Below are positions 40,848 through 49,437 of a DNA stretch of 64,000 nt, one piece after another. The DNA is from Flavobacterium sp. (lineage in GTDB: Bacteria > Bacteroidota > Bacteroidia > Flavobacteriales > Flavobacteriaceae), in contig JASLID010000095.1 in the NCBI GenBank assembly GCA_030153045.1, positions 7,519 to 71,518 of the forward strand. Direction: 5' to 3'. A model generated the notes under the pieces. That model did no database searches. It worked only from the letters and a program-made list of their open reading frames with translations, and had not been told where the DNA came from. Position numbers and translations under genes: made by a program. How positions within the stretch are numbered: the stretch's first letter is position 1; each line of letters begins with the position of its first letter.

Positions 40848-41429
40848 AACAAGTTGTTTTTTGGTAGTAGTTCCGTTTGGAGTTGTGCTTGTTGTTGATG
40901 TAGCTGTTTTTGCAGGATTTAAAGAGTTGCCTAAATCTGAAACCCCTTGATAAGCATTAGCTATTGATTGATTTTTAGCGTCCTGAGAAGCGTCAATTTG
41001 AGAAGATAGTCCCGCAACATCGCTTTCATATCTTTTTTCATTTACTCCTTGTATTCTACGATTGTCTTCCGCTATCATTCTATCAATATCTTTTTGTTGC
41101 TCGTCAAGATTTGCTCCGATTTCAGCAGTAACGGCATTATTGTTGGCTTGAACATTTCCAATGCCTCCGATAATGGCTCTTGCTCCTCCTCCACGTAAAG
41201 CGTCAACTGCCGTAGCCGTATTTCTACCCGCTTCTGCTGTACGTAAATCTGCTCCTCTTGTTGAAACTTGTAAGTTTTCTGCAACATTTGTTAATTCAGG
41301 TGTCGCTAAACCTTCTAACGCTCTTTGTGCGGAACGTTTTTTGTTTCCTTCGCTAATTGCGTTATAAATACTAAGACCTGCTCCTAATCCTGCTGAAATT
41401 GGCGATGCCATCGATGCTCCTTTTCCCAT
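40815..41429 (-). CDS. virion-associated protein, 204 aa, candidate cargo protein
   Basis: It has a Gly/Ala-rich N-terminus (MASPISAGLGAGLSIYNAIS) that could form a membrane-active helix, and an Ala/Gln/Asn-rich helical body. 'GLGAG..I.....' N-termini are typical of small podovirus internal proteins. The C-terminus is Thr-rich. It lies between the GNAT-like gene and the 489-aa gene. Confidence 0.6.
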   Translation of the reverse strand: MGKGASMASPISAGLGAGLSIYNAISEGNKKRSAQRALEGLATPELTNVAENLQVSTRGADLRTAEAGRNTATAVDALRGGGARAIIGGIGNVQANNNAVTAEIGANLDEQQKDIDRMIAEDNRRIQGVNEKRYESDVAGLSSQIDASQDAKNQSIANAYQGVSDLGNSLNPAKTATSTTSTTPNGTTTKKQLVLGRRNPRYGV

Positions 41430-41431
41430 TG

Positions 41432-41830
41432 TTATAATGATTTAAACATTTGAGAGCTATCTTGGTCGCCTTTTACGAATCCATTGTTCTCAAAAGATTT
41501 TATTATTTGTTCTGTTGTTGTTGATGAAAATATAGATAAATAGTTTTTGGCTTTAGCGTATTTAATTACTCTTTCGATTAAACTATCTAATCCTCCTTTT
41601 TTTATTCTGTAATTGGCTTTTTTGTTAGAAACTATAAAAGCTATAATAGCTATTTTAGAATCGGTATGCCAAAAAGGACAAGCGTAAATAGGAGTTTCAT
41701 CTGAATAACATACAAAGAAGTTCTCAGGCATAATAGAAGCACAATTTGTTGGAAACTGATGTTCCTCCATCCACTTAATATATGTTGGTAAAAATTCTTC
41801 TTTTGAGTGTTTTCTAACTATTAACTCCAT
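41432..41830 (-). CDS. GNAT-like protein in the virion operon, 132 aa
   Basis: The fold pattern fits a GNAT acetyltransferase-like domain: FFVCYSDETPIYACPFWHTDSK for beta strands 2-4 (parts FFVCYSDETPIYACPF and WHTDSKIAIIAFIVS), and KNYLSIFSSTTTEQIIKSFEN followed by NGFVKGD for the C-terminal 'sole/pair' region. Small GNAT-like genes beside internal virion genes occur in podoviruses. The acetyl-CoA loop is not clear, so the activity is unproven. Confidence 0.6.
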   Translation of the reverse strand: MELIVRKHSKEEFLPTYIKWMEEHQFPTNCASIMPENFFVCYSDETPIYACPFWHTDSKIAIIAFIVSNKKANYRIKKGGLDSLIERVIKYAKAKNYLSIFSSTTTEQIIKSFENNGFVKGDQDSSQMFKSL

Positions 41831-41832
41831 TG

Positions 41833-44800
41833 TTATCTTGGATTTGATATTTGAACTTCACAACCTAAAGTAAATACTTCTGTTTTTTTATTTGTGTCTA
41901 AAGTTGCTGTAACTAACATTGCGCTTCCTAATAAATTATTATTTTCAATGCTTTGTGGTTTACAGCAAAGAACAAAATCTCCGCTTATAAGATTGTTTAC
42001 TGAGTTCAAAGATAGTGAATTATTTGTTTTGTTTAAAATAGTTCCAACAATTTCCATGTTGGTATTTCTAATTTCGTCTCCCACCGAAACTTCCGATTCT
42101 AATTCAAAAGCAAAATTTAAAGTTAATCCACTAATTGTACAGTTTCCAATTCCTTGATAAGCCCCGATTAAAGAAGTGTCTTTTACATCATTACTACTTC
42201 TTAAAAAAGCGTAATACATATTTTCTTCTTTATAAAAATCTGCTTTATTAATATATCCTTTGTTTAAATCAGTTTCCGCTAAAATATCCCAAGCATCAGT
42301 ACCGTCTATAGATATTGCTTTGTGGTTTTTACGGATAGAAGACTCTTCATTTACAACGTAAGAAAACTTACTTGGGTATTGAACCCCAAAAAAAGTATTA
42401 TAATTATCAAGTAATCCATTTTTCTCCTGATTACCTTTGTAAACGTTTCCATTTTTAAATGAAATAAACTCATTATTAATCCTAATCATATCGTCTGGAT
42501 TAAAACTAATCTTTCCTAACCACCCATTGTCTTTATCCGAATAAACCCAAGTTTCAAATTGAGTATCGTTATATCTGATGTTTAGAATAAAGAAATCATT
42601 AAATTGATCGTATTGTCCGTTTATAGAATTAATGGTATTATTTCTAAACAGTTTTCTGAAATGGTTTTTCTGTCCTTGATTTGTTATTTCAAAAATTCCG
42701 TTGTTGGATAATTTACAAACAGTACCATTTTTAACGTCAGTAAAGTATCTATTTAATGCTTCAAAGTCAAAACTTTCAGGATGTGTGCTTATTCCATTTT
42801 CTTCTTGATAAGTATTTTGCTTCCCTAAAACTTGCTCAATAGAAACTAAATTCGTGCTTCCATCAGCATTAGATAATAAATCCTTACCATAGTAAACTAT
42901 ACTTACTTTATCTTCTTGGTAAACTTCTAAGTCTGTATCTTTTCCACGAATCTTCATAATAGCTCCGTAGTTTTTCTCAATATCATCTTTGAAGTTTGCT
43001 CTTGACAAGTTAAATTCGTTTAATCCATTTACGTTTGTAGTAGAATTATAAATACCTGAGTAAGTTATGTCTGCGTATCTGTTTACTTGACGATATTCGT
43101 CCTCGCTTACGGCGGTAGGGGAAAAGTCAATAGATATACTTTTTTCATTAAAAGCGTCTCTAATTTGAAAACTCTCTACTCCGTTTCCTTGACAAAAACA
43201 GTTGTATGTTTCTGTAAGTAAATGACTAACCATTTCATGCTCTCCATCAACTACATTATAAATTTCAGGAGTTTCGTAGAAAATTTCATTTTGTATTTCT
43301 TCCGCTGTATTTTCAAAAATAAATAGGTTATCTATATATCTAATATTTGCTATGCCATTTACGAATCCTCTTCTACTTCCTGCTCCTGATTCTGTACCTT
43401 GTATCTTTAACCATAAAAACCCATCTACATTATTTGGCGGTGTAGTATCTATACCTATTATTAATGTTGGTATCACAGGATGATACATAGGCACTCCTCT
43501 TACTAACTGAACGTTATATGTCTTATCAGGGTGTGATGTTGATTGAAAACCTGCCGGAGAAATTTGAGCATCAAAAAATTCTTTGAAATTATCATAACTC
43601 TGTTGAGCAGTATATGTTTTACTGAATAATACAAAAGGAGCTTCGTTGTGATAGTTACTGCTGAAATTAAGAGTTATAGTAGAGCCTTGATTAAAAGCTC
43701 TGTCTACCCTAACTCCTTCTTCATTTAATGTAGAAAAATACCCAAGAAAAGCAAACGGATAATTTATTTTGGTGCTTGCAGAATCTTGATACTCTACAAA
43801 CTCATTTCGACTATAATTCATTTCAAAATCAAGTCCTTTTATTTTTGCATATAATCCTTCTGGCTCAACTATTGATGTGGAGTTTGAAGTTAAAAAATTC
43901 TTAGGTTGTGTTTTTACATCTAAAACTTTTACTTTTATAGGATTAGACAAAAATCCAGTTCCGTCTCTCTTAATTATTAGTATATCATTATCTTTTAACT
44001 TATTCTTATTTTCTCCGTCAAGTTTTATCCATCTATAAATTCCGTCAACAAAAAATATATTTATAGGTATTGTTTCAAATATCCCTTGATTTATTTTTAT
44101 TCCAAACTTATAGGTTTTTGCCCAAGCAGGAGGTTTTTGAGTAATGGGTATGTTTACTTGTGCTTGGTTTTGAGTAATTGCGTTCTCGTTAGGTATGAAT
44201 AATGTATTTTTAGAGCTTGTTAATGCGGTTGTTTTCCTTACTTGCAGGTCTCTATAAATCATGCAAAACTCGTAACTTCTAAATGATTTTAAAGAAGTGG
44301 CTACAGAAACCGTATTGTATCTTGCTTCGCTGAAATTGTCGTAAAAATAATCTCTTATAAATGTATTTGGATCAGGAGTTTCGTCTATTTCGTATTTTAT
44401 TACAGGAAACGTTAAGTTTATTACGTTTCCTGTATTTGATATTTCAAATCCTTTTAAAACAACATAAGGAGGGATGTAATCATCAGGAAAAACAACTCCT
44501 CCATTGTTCTCAAAATAAGTAGTAAGCGAATCTAGTTGGTCTTGTATTGTAGAGTTTGTTACTAAATCTGATAAATCCGTATAATCTTTATCTAAAGTAA
44601 ATTTAAAATCATAAATAAAATCTAAAACTCTAGGAGGGATAATAGCAGGAAAGTTCTTGCTCTTTAATTTAAAAGCAATAATAATTGAATTTCCTTTTTT
44701 ATACTCTATTGTACCCATGTCAATATCTACTTGCCCTTTTAGTAACGTAACAGGTATTGCATCCAAGATATAATCAATAGATTGTTCTTCTGTAATTAAC

Positions 44801-45891
44801 TCTGTTAAATCTATATCGTTTGACACCAATTCTAAAGTATAGTCCATTACTACTTTGTTGCCGTTTTTATCAATAAGATTTTTTCCTTCTTTGTAGTTAG
44901 CAAACCCAACTCTATTACCAATAGGAGTTTGAGTAATTACCATTTCTGGGACGTTGTCAAAACTTCTGAAATATTGGTCTGTTGGTAAAATACCATAAAC
45001 TTTAGAATTATTGAACTCTAAAGTTTGTGTCGTATTATCTGCCCATCCCTCTTCTGATTTAATATATGTATCGACTTTGTAAATATTAGTTTCATTTGCG
45101 AATTTGAATACCAAATCTATTGCAATTACTTCTCTTTCTCCTGTTTCAAAAGAAATATCTACAGAATTAAAACTATTTAACATTCCTTTGTTCTCAAAAG
45201 TTTCAAAATCTAAATCGTAAGATTTTGGTTCAAAGAAATATTTTGAAAAACTAGAAATAGCTGAATAATACCCGTCTTTGTACTTAAATCTTGTAGCGAA
45301 ACAAATAAATTTATCTTCTAGGTAGTTTGCCTGAGCATTTTCTGTTGATATAATTGGTACTAATGTAGGAGAATATGTTGGAGGTGCTTTAATAAGCATA
45401 ATTTCTTCTGCTGTAAAACCATCAATCCCCCAAGTTTTCATTCTTTCAATATTTCCTATTCTTGGCGGGTTTGTATCTCCACTCCAAGCAATAAGATTCC
45501 CGTTTCCTTCTGGGTCGATATAAATATCAATATTGGTAATTCTTTCTCCTGTTTTAAGATTTAATCGAGTTCCTGTAGTAGATTGTAGCACGACTACATT
45601 TGCATTTGTTACTACGTCATATTCCATTAAATAATCATACTGAGTAGATTTAACGAAATAGTAAACTTTGTTATTAGCGGAATCTTTCCCTGCTCCGTAA
45701 CTCTTACCTCCCAAAAACTGATTATCGATAACAAGCATATTCCCTAAAACATTCTTCCCTAGTCCAACATCTTTACCTCCTGATGGAGTTACAAAGAAGT
45801 TCTCGGTTTCAACCATAGTCCCTGATGGCAATAAACGATACGCGACATCAGAATTGGTAATTCCTGTAGTAAAATTATTTAGTATTTTCAT
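41833..45891 (-). CDS. large tail-tube/muzzle-type protein, 1352 aa
   Basis: A very long, strand-rich protein with few Cys, beginning MKILNNFTTGITNSDVAYRL. It contains repeated beta-propeller-like segments (GKISFNPDDMIRINNEFISF, GNVYKGNQEKNGLL). The size and its place after two small connector genes match the gp10-like 'muzzle'/tail-hub proteins of crAss-like phages. That identification rests on length, composition and order, not on a sequence motif. Confidence 0.6.
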   Translation of the reverse strand: MKILNNFTTGITNSDVAYRLLPSGTMVETENFFVTPSGGKDVGLGKNVLGNMLVIDNQFLGGKSYGAGKDSANNKVYYFVKSTQYDYLMEYDVVTNANVVVLQSTTGTRLNLKTGERITNIDIYIDPEGNGNLIAWSGDTNPPRIGNIERMKTWGIDGFTAEEIMLIKAPPTYSPTLVPIISTENAQANYLEDKFICFATRFKYKDGYYSAISSFSKYFFEPKSYDLDFETFENKGMLNSFNSVDISFETGEREVIAIDLVFKFANETNIYKVDTYIKSEEGWADNTTQTLEFNNSKVYGILPTDQYFRSFDNVPEMVITQTPIGNRVGFANYKEGKNLIDKNGNKVVMDYTLELVSNDIDLTELITEEQSIDYILDAIPVTLLKGQVDIDMGTIEYKKGNSIIIAFKLKSKNFPAIIPPRVLDFIYDFKFTLDKDYTDLSDLVTNSTIQDQLDSLTTYFENNGGVVFPDDYIPPYVVLKGFEISNTGNVINLTFPVIKYEIDETPDPNTFIRDYFYDNFSEARYNTVSVATSLKSFRSYEFCMIYRDLQVRKTTALTSSKNTLFIPNENAITQNQAQVNIPITQKPPAWAKTYKFGIKINQGIFETIPINIFFVDGIYRWIKLDGENKNKLKDNDILIIKRDGTGFLSNPIKVKVLDVKTQPKNFLTSNSTSIVEPEGLYAKIKGLDFEMNYSRNEFVEYQDSASTKINYPFAFLGYFSTLNEEGVRVDRAFNQGSTITLNFSSNYHNEAPFVLFSKTYTAQQSYDNFKEFFDAQISPAGFQSTSHPDKTYNVQLVRGVPMYHPVIPTLIIGIDTTPPNNVDGFLWLKIQGTESGAGSRRGFVNGIANIRYIDNLFIFENTAEEIQNEIFYETPEIYNVVDGEHEMVSHLLTETYNCFCQGNGVESFQIRDAFNEKSISIDFSPTAVSEDEYRQVNRYADITYSGIYNSTTNVNGLNEFNLSRANFKDDIEKNYGAIMKIRGKDTDLEVYQEDKVSIVYYGKDLLSNADGSTNLVSIEQVLGKQNTYQEENGISTHPESFDFEALNRYFTDVKNGTVCKLSNNGIFEITNQGQKNHFRKLFRNNTINSINGQYDQFNDFFILNIRYNDTQFETWVYSDKDNGWLGKISFNPDDMIRINNEFISFKNGNVYKGNQEKNGLLDNYNTFFGVQYPSKFSYVVNEESSIRKNHKAISIDGTDAWDILAETDLNKGYINKADFYKEENMYYAFLRSSNDVKDTSLIGAYQGIGNCTISGLTLNFAFELESEVSVGDEIRNTNMEIVGTILNKTNNSLSLNSVNNLISGDFVLCCKPQSIENNNLLGSAMLVTATLDTNKKTEVFTLGCEVQISNPR

Positions 45892-45892
45892 T

Positions 45893-46771
45893 TTAACGAA
45901 GCCAATTTTTACGATTATTCAACAAAAACATAACGTCTGTATGTCTAATATTCATCAGTTTTATCGATGCGTTACGATGTAATGCTATGTATTCATCTTT
46001 TGCACGTTTTACCTCGTATTCTCGAACTCCACTTTTATTTGTAAGTAACTGCCATTTTACATAAGCGTATAATGCAGTTTCAGCTAGTTTGTTTATTTTA
46101 ATATCAGCATCGTCCGCGTGTTCTAATCCATCAGAAATGTACTCAACCATGATAACTTTACTCAACGCATCTGAGCTAAAATGAAATCCTGCACTCGTGG
46201 TATTAAAACACCCGTTCATGTTTTGAGTAGTGTCTAGTCCAAAAGCCGTAGGTCTATCTACGCTATACGCATTATTGTAAGCGTCATTAAAGCAATTTAC
46301 GTCAAACTCGTAGCCAATAACATTTTGTTGACTTTCAAGTTCTGCGTTTAGCGTTGTTCCTTCCAAAATAAATCCGTCTTGGTCGAATAGAATATGTGCA
46401 TCTTGGTCTTGAAGATACGCGACATGAGTGTTTAAATCAGGATTAATACTCATTGGCAATAACTTCCCTGAAACTGGGTGTACCCATGAAACTCTTACAT
46501 AGTTCACGTAATTTGGCGGATAAATCGCTGTTAAAGTGTCATTTAATTCAAGTTCTGCTCCTTTAACTTCACGAAGATTGCTGAAATTAAACTCCTTAAT
46601 GCCTTGTTTTAATTGATAAATTACTTTTCTTCTAGGAATCTGCCCAATCAAAGTATCGTCTCCAATTTGGTTATCCATGAAATTATTAGTTAGTTCAAGT
46701 AGTGAAACATATCGGTATTCTCCATGATTAGCTTCATTTTCGTAATATTCCTGATGATTCATTTCTCCCAT
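45893..46771 (-). CDS. ring/connector protein, 292 aa
   Basis: It has LTNNFMDNQIGDDTLIGQIPRRKVIYQLKQG near the N-terminus (in parts LTNNFMDNQIGDDTLIG and RRKVIYQLKQGIKEFNF). It continues with PPNYVNYVRVSWVHPVSGKL and a helical C-terminus (LAETALYAYVKWQLLTNK). The 'I.....VI..I......F' helix, a strand-rich middle and a C-terminal helix are typical of head-tail ring proteins of crAss-like phages. It lies between the 244-aa and muzzle-type genes. Confidence 0.6.
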   Translation of the reverse strand: MGEMNHQEYYENEANHGEYRYVSLLELTNNFMDNQIGDDTLIGQIPRRKVIYQLKQGIKEFNFSNLREVKGAELELNDTLTAIYPPNYVNYVRVSWVHPVSGKLLPMSINPDLNTHVAYLQDQDAHILFDQDGFILEGTTLNAELESQQNVIGYEFDVNCFNDAYNNAYSVDRPTAFGLDTTQNMNGCFNTTSAGFHFSSDALSKVIMVEYISDGLEHADDADIKINKLAETALYAYVKWQLLTNKSGVREYEVKRAKDEYIALHRNASIKLMNIRHTDVMFLLNNRKNWLR

Positions 46772-46773
46772 AA

Positions 46774-47508
46774 CTAAGATTGTGTTTGTTTAATAATTTC
46801 ACTCTCATTTGCTGTTGCTTGTGTTACATCAGCGTCTTTTAAACTTAATCCCATGTAACTTAGGACTTTTACAACAAATCTCTCGTATAAACTTTCGTGT
46901 AAGTCAATATCTTGTTTATCACTTGCTCCTGCATTGAAAATCGCATTACCTCCTACAATCGAATAAGTCCACTTCGGAGTTTTAGGCTTTCTTAGATAAA
47001 GCAATTCTACATGATAACCGGTTGGCGCGTTAGGATAAACTTGAAAATCGTCTCCTACTCTACAATATTCAGGGAAATTTATTGTTGGATGATTAATATT
47101 AGAGTTTACGGCATAATTCAACTTAGTTTTTAAGTTCATTTCAATAGAAACTTTCTTTTTAGTTGAAGTATGTACTAACGATAAATCTATTGCTCTGTAT
47201 AAATCTGTTCCAACATATTTCCATAAACCACTTCCTGAATCATAAGTAAAATTACTTGGAGTAGAATAAATAGAATAAACATCAATTTGCTCCTCACGGA
47301 TTTTCTTTAAATCTGCGTATTGGTCGTTAGTTAATCTATTTCCTTTTTTGATTGTATCGTAGTTGTCCGAATAAAAAAGACTTTCAAATATGGAGTTTTG
47401 CGCTAAATCACATAAAGAATCAAATTGACTTGGCTCTATTTGTCCATAGTTATTTTTCTTTAAAAGATATGAGGTAACGTTACGTACTCTGTTAATACTA
47501 AATGCCAT
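46774..47508 (-). CDS. ring/connector protein, 244 aa
   Basis: I start it at 47508 (MAFSINRVRNVTSYLLKKNN), because the longer frame would begin upstream of the promoter at 47528-47557. QIEPSQFDSLCDLAQNSIFES, shown here as QIEPSQFDSLCDLAQNS, and the C-terminal LHESLYERFVVKVLSYMG suit small head-completion proteins. The pattern is common in Bacteroidetes podoviruses. Confidence 0.6.
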   Translation of the reverse strand: MAFSINRVRNVTSYLLKKNNYGQIEPSQFDSLCDLAQNSIFESLFYSDNYDTIKKGNRLTNDQYADLKKIREEQIDVYSIYSTPSNFTYDSGSGLWKYVGTDLYRAIDLSLVHTSTKKKVSIEMNLKTKLNYAVNSNINHPTINFPEYCRVGDDFQVYPNAPTGYHVELLYLRKPKTPKWTYSIVGGNAIFNAGASDKQDIDLHESLYERFVVKVLSYMGLSLKDADVTQATANESEIIKQTQS

Positions 47509-47527
47509 AAGAAAAGTTTTAATTACA

Positions 47528-47557
47528 CAAAGATAAAAAATAAACGACAACAAACGG
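47528..47557 (-). promoter_or_regulatory. late promoter with CCGTTTGTTGTCG element
   Basis: The minus strand carries CCGTTTGTTGTCG (47557-47545) and, 15 bases after its TTTG, TATCTTTG (47535-47528). The stretch 47527-47561 is identical over 35 bases to 48940-48974. Transcription would start near 47521, just before the 244-aa ring protein. Confidence 0.7.
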
Positions 47558-47577
47558 ATAAATAAAAATAAAAATTA

Positions 47578-47780
47578 TACCTTTGGTTTAGTAAATTATT
47601 GGAGATTGGAGAAAACGATGCAGAACTCGTGATATTCCTAGCGTAGCATAAAAGTAAGACTACGTTATATTAGTAAAAATTCGAGCATACTTGCCAGTAA
47701 TTAATTTGAATGAAAATGGGACTTTCATTTATTTTTTAAAGTTTTACAAAAAAAAGCCTAACGTAATTGTTAGGCTTTTT
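47578..47780 (+). ncRNA. candidate small RNA between late genes
   Basis: TACCTTTG (47578-47585) is a -7-like element on the plus strand and the hairpin at 47752-47781 would end a transcript of about 190 bases. Inside are CGTAG/CTACG (5 bp) and CTCG/CGAG pairings. The position mirrors leader D, which also lies back to back with the same late promoter, but no HNH gene follows. It could be a decayed leader or the trace of a lost endonuclease gene. Confidence 0.3.
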
Positions 47781-47781
47781 C
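47752..47781. terminator. bidirectional terminator
   Basis: AAAAAGCCTAAC and GTTAGGCTTTTT form a 12-bp hairpin with T-tracts on both strands. It lies 17 bases after the stop of the 372-aa gene on the minus strand. Confidence 0.85.
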
Positions 47782-47797
47782 TATTTATCAAAAACTA

Positions 47798-48916
47798 CTA
47801 TTGCTTACCTAAAAGGTATTCGTATAAATTTCTTCCATCGCTAGTTTGGAAATAATTAGCGATTTCATCAAATTCGTTTTTGTTTCTATCAACTTCTAAT
47901 AATAGTGAATTATCCGCATCGTAGAATCTATAATTTTTGTAAATTAGATTTCCTTTGTTTACTGCCGACCTTGCTACGCCTTTAATTGCTGTGTTTGGGT
48001 CTTGGCAATACTCAATGTATTTTTTCGGGTCTTTACCCACGAAATCCCAAATAGCTTCTTCTACTTGGTCGTTTGTCCAAGCTTCAATATATTGAGGAGT
48101 TTCTAAGCTAACAATAGCACGATTCATAGATTTCCCTACAGTATCGATTAAAGATTCTGCTTTGTTTTTCAGTTTTCTATTTTCAATGTTTTGTCTAGCT
48201 AATTTACTTGGGTCATGCTCTTCGAATAAAACTCCGAAATCTGTATGGATATGCAAAAATTTCTGTAAGTTAGTGTCTGCAACTCCTAGTTTTAGTGTTC
48301 CGAATTGGAAGATAATTTCCGCGTCCATAATGTCCTTCGGGTCTTTACTTTGGTTTTCAACAAAGAATGAAGGTTGATTAGAGCTGTAACGCATTGTATG
48401 AGTTTTTCCAGTCTCCTTATTGAAATACTGTAAAGCTCTTTCTTTAGTATGCGCTCTTTGAATTGAACGGGTAATTGGTCTTTGATTATCTACTAATCTG
48501 TATTCGCGTTCTTTTACTTCCCAATCTTTAAATTCTGGAATATTATCTGTAATATCAAAAGCTTGTGGTTGTAAACTTGCGTAAACTTGTGGTTGTGCCG
48601 GAGTAGAATTTGGTAAATCTGCTAAAATGCTTCTCTTCATTTCGTCCATCATTTCCTGTACTTTTGATAAAGGAACTGTTGGCTCTTGTGAATTGCCTTC
48701 TTTATTTGTTTTTACTTCTCCTGTTTGATTGTCTAGTGCGACATTAGGAGTTTGATTTATTTTAGGCTCGTTATCTAAATTAAGATTTTCATCAATATTG
48801 CCTTCTTTGGGTTTTTGTTCAATAATGAACTTTCCACATTCGCTAATTAAGCCATTTTCTTTAAGAGCTTTGTAATCTTTGCTCATGTGATGCGGTGCTT
48901 TTTGTCTTGTTTCCAT
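47798..48916 (-). CDS. structural protein after the capsid gene, 372 aa
   Basis: The N-terminal 110 residues are polar, Asn/Pro-rich and presumably flexible. Residues 140-370 are globular, with PEFKDWEVKEREYRLVDNQRP (pieces PEFKDWEVKEREY and RLVDNQRPITRSIQ), DFGVLFEEHDPSKLARQ and NEFDEIANYFQTSDGRNLYE. It has its own late promoter and terminator and so is a separate unit. Position suggests an accessory head or internal protein. No family is recognised. Confidence 0.6.
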   Translation of the reverse strand: METRQKAPHHMSKDYKALKENGLISECGKFIIEQKPKEGNIDENLNLDNEPKINQTPNVALDNQTGEVKTNKEGNSQEPTVPLSKVQEMMDEMKRSILADLPNSTPAQPQVYASLQPQAFDITDNIPEFKDWEVKEREYRLVDNQRPITRSIQRAHTKERALQYFNKETGKTHTMRYSSNQPSFFVENQSKDPKDIMDAEIIFQFGTLKLGVADTNLQKFLHIHTDFGVLFEEHDPSKLARQNIENRKLKNKAESLIDTVGKSMNRAIVSLETPQYIEAWTNDQVEEAIWDFVGKDPKKYIEYCQDPNTAIKGVARSAVNKGNLIYKNYRFYDADNSLLLEVDRNKNEFDEIANYFQTSDGRNLYEYLLGKQ

Positions 48917-48940
48917 TTGATTTGATTTTAATTAATAAAA

Positions 48941-48970
48941 CAAAGATAAAAAATAAACGACAACAAACGG
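48941..48970 (-). promoter_or_regulatory. late promoter with CCGTTTGTTGTCG element
   Basis: The minus strand carries CCGTTTGTTGTCG (48970-48958) followed by TATCTTTG (48948-48941), the same arrangement as at 47528-47557. It drives the 372-aa structural gene. Confidence 0.7.
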
Positions 48971-48990
48971 ATAATTCAATAAATAATTTT

Positions 48991-48998
48991 TATATTTG
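48991..48998 (+). promoter_or_regulatory. -7 promoter element before leader D
   Basis: TATATTTG followed by GCAG, identical in these 12 bases to the element before leader C. It is back to back with the leftward late promoter. Confidence 0.5.
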
Positions 48999-49120
48999 CA
49001 GTGTAGTGAAGTGAGAAGCATTACAAATAGATCGAAAACATTACAAAGATTCCATTAGGAAGGCACTTCTCACAATACTGCCGACTTAATGGAATTTTAC
49101 TGTTTTAATCTATAAATATT
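48999..49120 (+). ncRNA. pseudoknot leader D (upstream of 104-aa and HNH genes)
   Basis: Stem 1 pairs GTGAGAAG (49011-49018) with CTTCTCAC (49066-49073). Stem 2 pairs ATTCCATTA (49049-49057) with TAATGGAAT (49087-49095). The order 1-2-1'-2' gives the same H-type pseudoknot as leaders A-C. The first start codon follows 25 bases later and belongs to a small gene that precedes the HNH gene. Confidence 0.7.
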
Positions 49121-49435
49121 ATGAGAACAAAAAAGAGAGAGAAAATTAAAAAAGCTGTTAAATTGATGCAAGAAAACAGCGAAAAATATTGTTCTTTAGT
49201 TTGGTATGCCAGAGCTAATCCTGAGAAACTTCTTGAAGAAGAACGATATGAAATACTACAATCATTAAAAAACTTAGAGAAAAAATATCCAGAAGAAATA
49301 AAAAGTCTAGGAGAAGACGACAATTGGAGTCATGGATTTAATTCAGGTATGTTAGCTTGTTCTAGGCTATACCTTGAAATGATAGAAGGAGATGCTGAAT
49401 TTGCTTTAGAAAACCACCCTGATTTAGATTCTTAA
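49121..49435 (+). CDS. hypothetical helical protein cotranscribed with HNH gene, 104 aa
   Basis: A charged helical protein with NLEKKYPEEIKSLGEDDNWS and HGFNSGMLACSRLYLEM. The N-terminus is strongly basic. It lies between leader D and the HNH gene, with 2 bases to the latter. The phrase 'W.HGFNSG.LA..R' occurs in small phage proteins without assigned function. Confidence 0.6.
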   Translation: MRTKKREKIKKAVKLMQENSEKYCSLVWYARANPEKLLEEERYEILQSLKNLEKKYPEEIKSLGEDDNWSHGFNSGMLACSRLYLEMIEGDAEFALENHPDLDS

Positions 49436-49437
49436 TT

